Assembly: GCF_022790535.1 (NCBI RefSeq)
Contig: NZ_LOHG01000021.1
Location: 1-64,000, forward strand
DNA: 64,000 nt
Reading direction: 5' to 3'
Source of the DNA: Pseudomonas maioricensis
GTDB lineage: Bacteria; Pseudomonadota; Gammaproteobacteria; Pseudomonadales; Pseudomonadaceae
Position numbers and translations under genes: made by a program. The notes under the pieces are model-generated. The model did no database searches. It saw nothing but the letters and a program-made list of their open reading frames with translations, and was not told where the DNA came from. Positions 62,917 through 64,000 of the stretch are shown here, one piece after another (the first letter of the stretch is position 1; each line of letters begins with the position of its first letter).

Positions 62917-63429
62917 TCACTGCTGCGGCATGGCCGAAGAGTGGTGATTGAGGATGAGCCATTCGCCATCAATCTTCTGATAAAGATAGGTGTAGCGCGC
63001 CTGGACCTGACGTTTGCTGCCATCAGCCTCGGTGAGCGTGAAGGTATACACGCCCGTGTCCAGCGCCTTGTTTTCATTCAGGCGACGAATCTCGCGGAAG
63101 TTGATGACACCGACCGGTTTCAACAAAAGGAAGTGGTCAAAGTAATCCTTGATCTCCGCAGGGGTGGTGCGCACCTTGTTGGATACCGTGGGTTGCAGAA
63201 TGGCGTTTTTCGCATAAAGGGCCGTGACCTTGGCGGAGTCACCAGTCTGCAGCGTGCGGTTCCAGCGCTCGAACAGAGCGGCAACTTCTCGATCCTTGAC
63301 GTCCGTCGGTTGCGGGGCAACCGATGTGTAGGAATACGGTTTGACCGGCGCGGTATCTACAGCATGGACCAGAGGAGTCGCCAGCAGAGCAATCAGCGTC
63401 ACGGCAGACATTTTTACGTTGAGCTTCAT
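62917..63429 (-). CDS. Secreted NTF2/SnoaL-like protein
   Basis: 170 aa. A signal peptide ends at about VHA (residue 24). The mature part has the NTF2-like fold of the DUF4440/SgcJ type: REVAALFERWNRTLQTGDSAKVTALYAKNAILQP, KDYFDHFLLLKP and a C-terminal DGEWLILNHHSSAMP. Ligand and role unknown; periplasmic calcium/calmodulin-kinase-associated-like domains are the nearest well-known fold. Confidence 0.8.
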   Translation of the reverse strand: MKLNVKMSAVTLIALLATPLVHAVDTAPVKPYSYTSVAPQPTDVKDREVAALFERWNRTLQTGDSAKVTALYAKNAILQPTVSNKVRTTPAEIKDYFDHFLLLKPVGVINFREIRRLNENKALDTGVYTFTLTEADGSKRQVQARYTYLYQKIDGEWLILNHHSSAMPQQ

Positions 63430-63606
63430 TTACAGTATTCCTATCGGCTTTTGGTGGAGCTACTGTGCCGCGTCACAAATACTCGGCCATCAGCCGATTG
63501 GACCTATCTGCCTATGCCATTTGGCAGATAGCGGCACAGCACCGGAAACAGGTCTAATGGCGCCACTTTCTGCCGAATGGATCCGGCCCCTGTGTTGGAG
63601 CACCAC

Positions 63607-64000
63607 ATGCACAAGCCCCCTGATGATTCGGCCAGCGCGCTCAACCTGCGTAGCCAGTACCGCCAATGGGAAAGTCGTGCAGCCCGTTTGCGACTCCTTG
63701 TGGACACCGGCCAGGAACTGACCCGTCTTTCGCCTTCAGCCATGCGCCAACGTGCACTGCAACGAGCGTGCGCGTTTCTGGCCATGAACCAGGGTGTTCT
63801 GCTTGAGTGGAACGGCGAGGCGCCGGCCAGGCTCAGCGCCAGCCAGGGAAATCCGCAGTGCGTGGACACGCTGATGACGCTCCTCGACAGGACAATCCTT
63901 GCGCCTGAATGGCAAGTACAGCCCTGCCCCCAAGTACCGTGCATGCTGCATTTACCACTGCTGAACGCTGATGGAGAGCCATTTGCCGCGCTACTGCTGG
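63607..64000 (+). CDS. Start of a larger protein, perhaps a sensor (cut by window end)
   Basis: An ATG with GGAG seven bases upstream opens a frame that has no stop to the window edge (131 codons). MHKPPDDSASALNLRSQYRQ begins a helix-rich part with LRLLVDTGQELTRLSP and then a GAF-like segment (RACAFLAMNQGVLLEW, MLHLPLLNADGEPFAALLL). A GAF-containing signalling protein is a reasonable guess; the output domain is not in view. Confidence 0.6.
   Translation, partial: MHKPPDDSASALNLRSQYRQWESRAARLRLLVDTGQELTRLSPSAMRQRALQRACAFLAMNQGVLLEWNGEAPARLSASQGNPQCVDTLMTLLDRTILAPEWQVQPCPQVPCMLHLPLLNADGEPFAALLL

Overview
The window is a stretch of Pseudomonas chromosome. Protein sequences and gene order point to the genus: sdhCDAB-sucAB-lpd-sucCD divergent from gltA, leuC-leuD-methyltransferase-leuB-asd, gltX beside tRNA-Ala/tRNA-Glu, and uvrB beside an aromatic aminotransferase. 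So do the many 'GTAGGAG(C/T)...GCTCCTAC' inverted repeats typical of fluorescent pseudomonads. A fluorescens-lineage species is my guess; the species cannot be fixed from sequence alone. No phage, integron, CRISPR array or intact insertion sequence was seen; this is ordinary, densely coded core and near-core chromosome.

Layout. 1-13.4 kb: TCA cycle block on the minus strand (succinate dehydrogenase, 2-oxoglutarate dehydrogenase with its E3, succinyl-CoA synthetase), with citrate synthase divergent on the plus strand. 13.6-19.0 kb: minus-strand genes for a START-like protein, a YkgJ-type cysteine-cluster protein, a lipoprotein, a MocR/GntR regulator, and a three-gene operon (solute-binding-like protein, DUF4398-like lipoprotein, OmpA-like lipoprotein). 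19.2-23.1 kb: electron transfer flavoprotein genes etfBA and, divergent, ETF-ubiquinone oxidoreductase, with a PsrA-type operator at its promoter. 23.2-25.3 kb: an AraC regulator divergent from a zinc alcohol dehydrogenase. 25.4-30.6 kb: D-galactonate catabolism (dgoK, dgoA, dgoD, transporter, IclR regulator). 30.9-37.3 kb: asd, leuB, a methyltransferase, leuD, leuC and a divergent LysR gene. 37.3-42.3 kb: PAS-PAS-GGDEF-EAL protein, an Hsp20 with a heat-shock promoter and probable RNA thermometer, dusC, a thioesterase and a TetR gene. 42.4-48.4 kb: a twice-repeated tRNA-Ala/tRNA-Glu cluster, gltX, uvrB and an aromatic aminotransferase. 48.7-54.9 kb: an eight-gene translationally coupled operon matching fpvGHJK-fpvCDEF of P. 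aeruginosa, the periplasmic system that releases iron from ferripyoverdine. 55.3-64 kb: a stand-alone histidine ammonia-lyase with a HutC-type operator, an Nramp-like protein lacking the canonical metal ligands, an MFS exporter, a GAF-EAL protein, two tiny hydrophilic proteins, a secreted NTF2-like protein and the start of another gene cut by the window edge.

How the parts connect. The first 13 kb and the ETF block feed electrons into the quinone pool: succinate through Sdh, fatty-acid and amino-acid oxidation through ETF and ETF-QO. The dgo operon and hutH bring in carbon and nitrogen, asd and leu genes make amino acids, and the fpv operon supplies iron to the Fe-S and haem enzymes. The clearest non-coding signals are the RpoH promoter plus SD-masking hairpin of the Hsp20 gene, the PsrA, HutC, TetR and dgo palindromes, a split Fur-like palindrome before fpvG, the tRNA promoter, and about a dozen REP/BIME-type repeats between genes.
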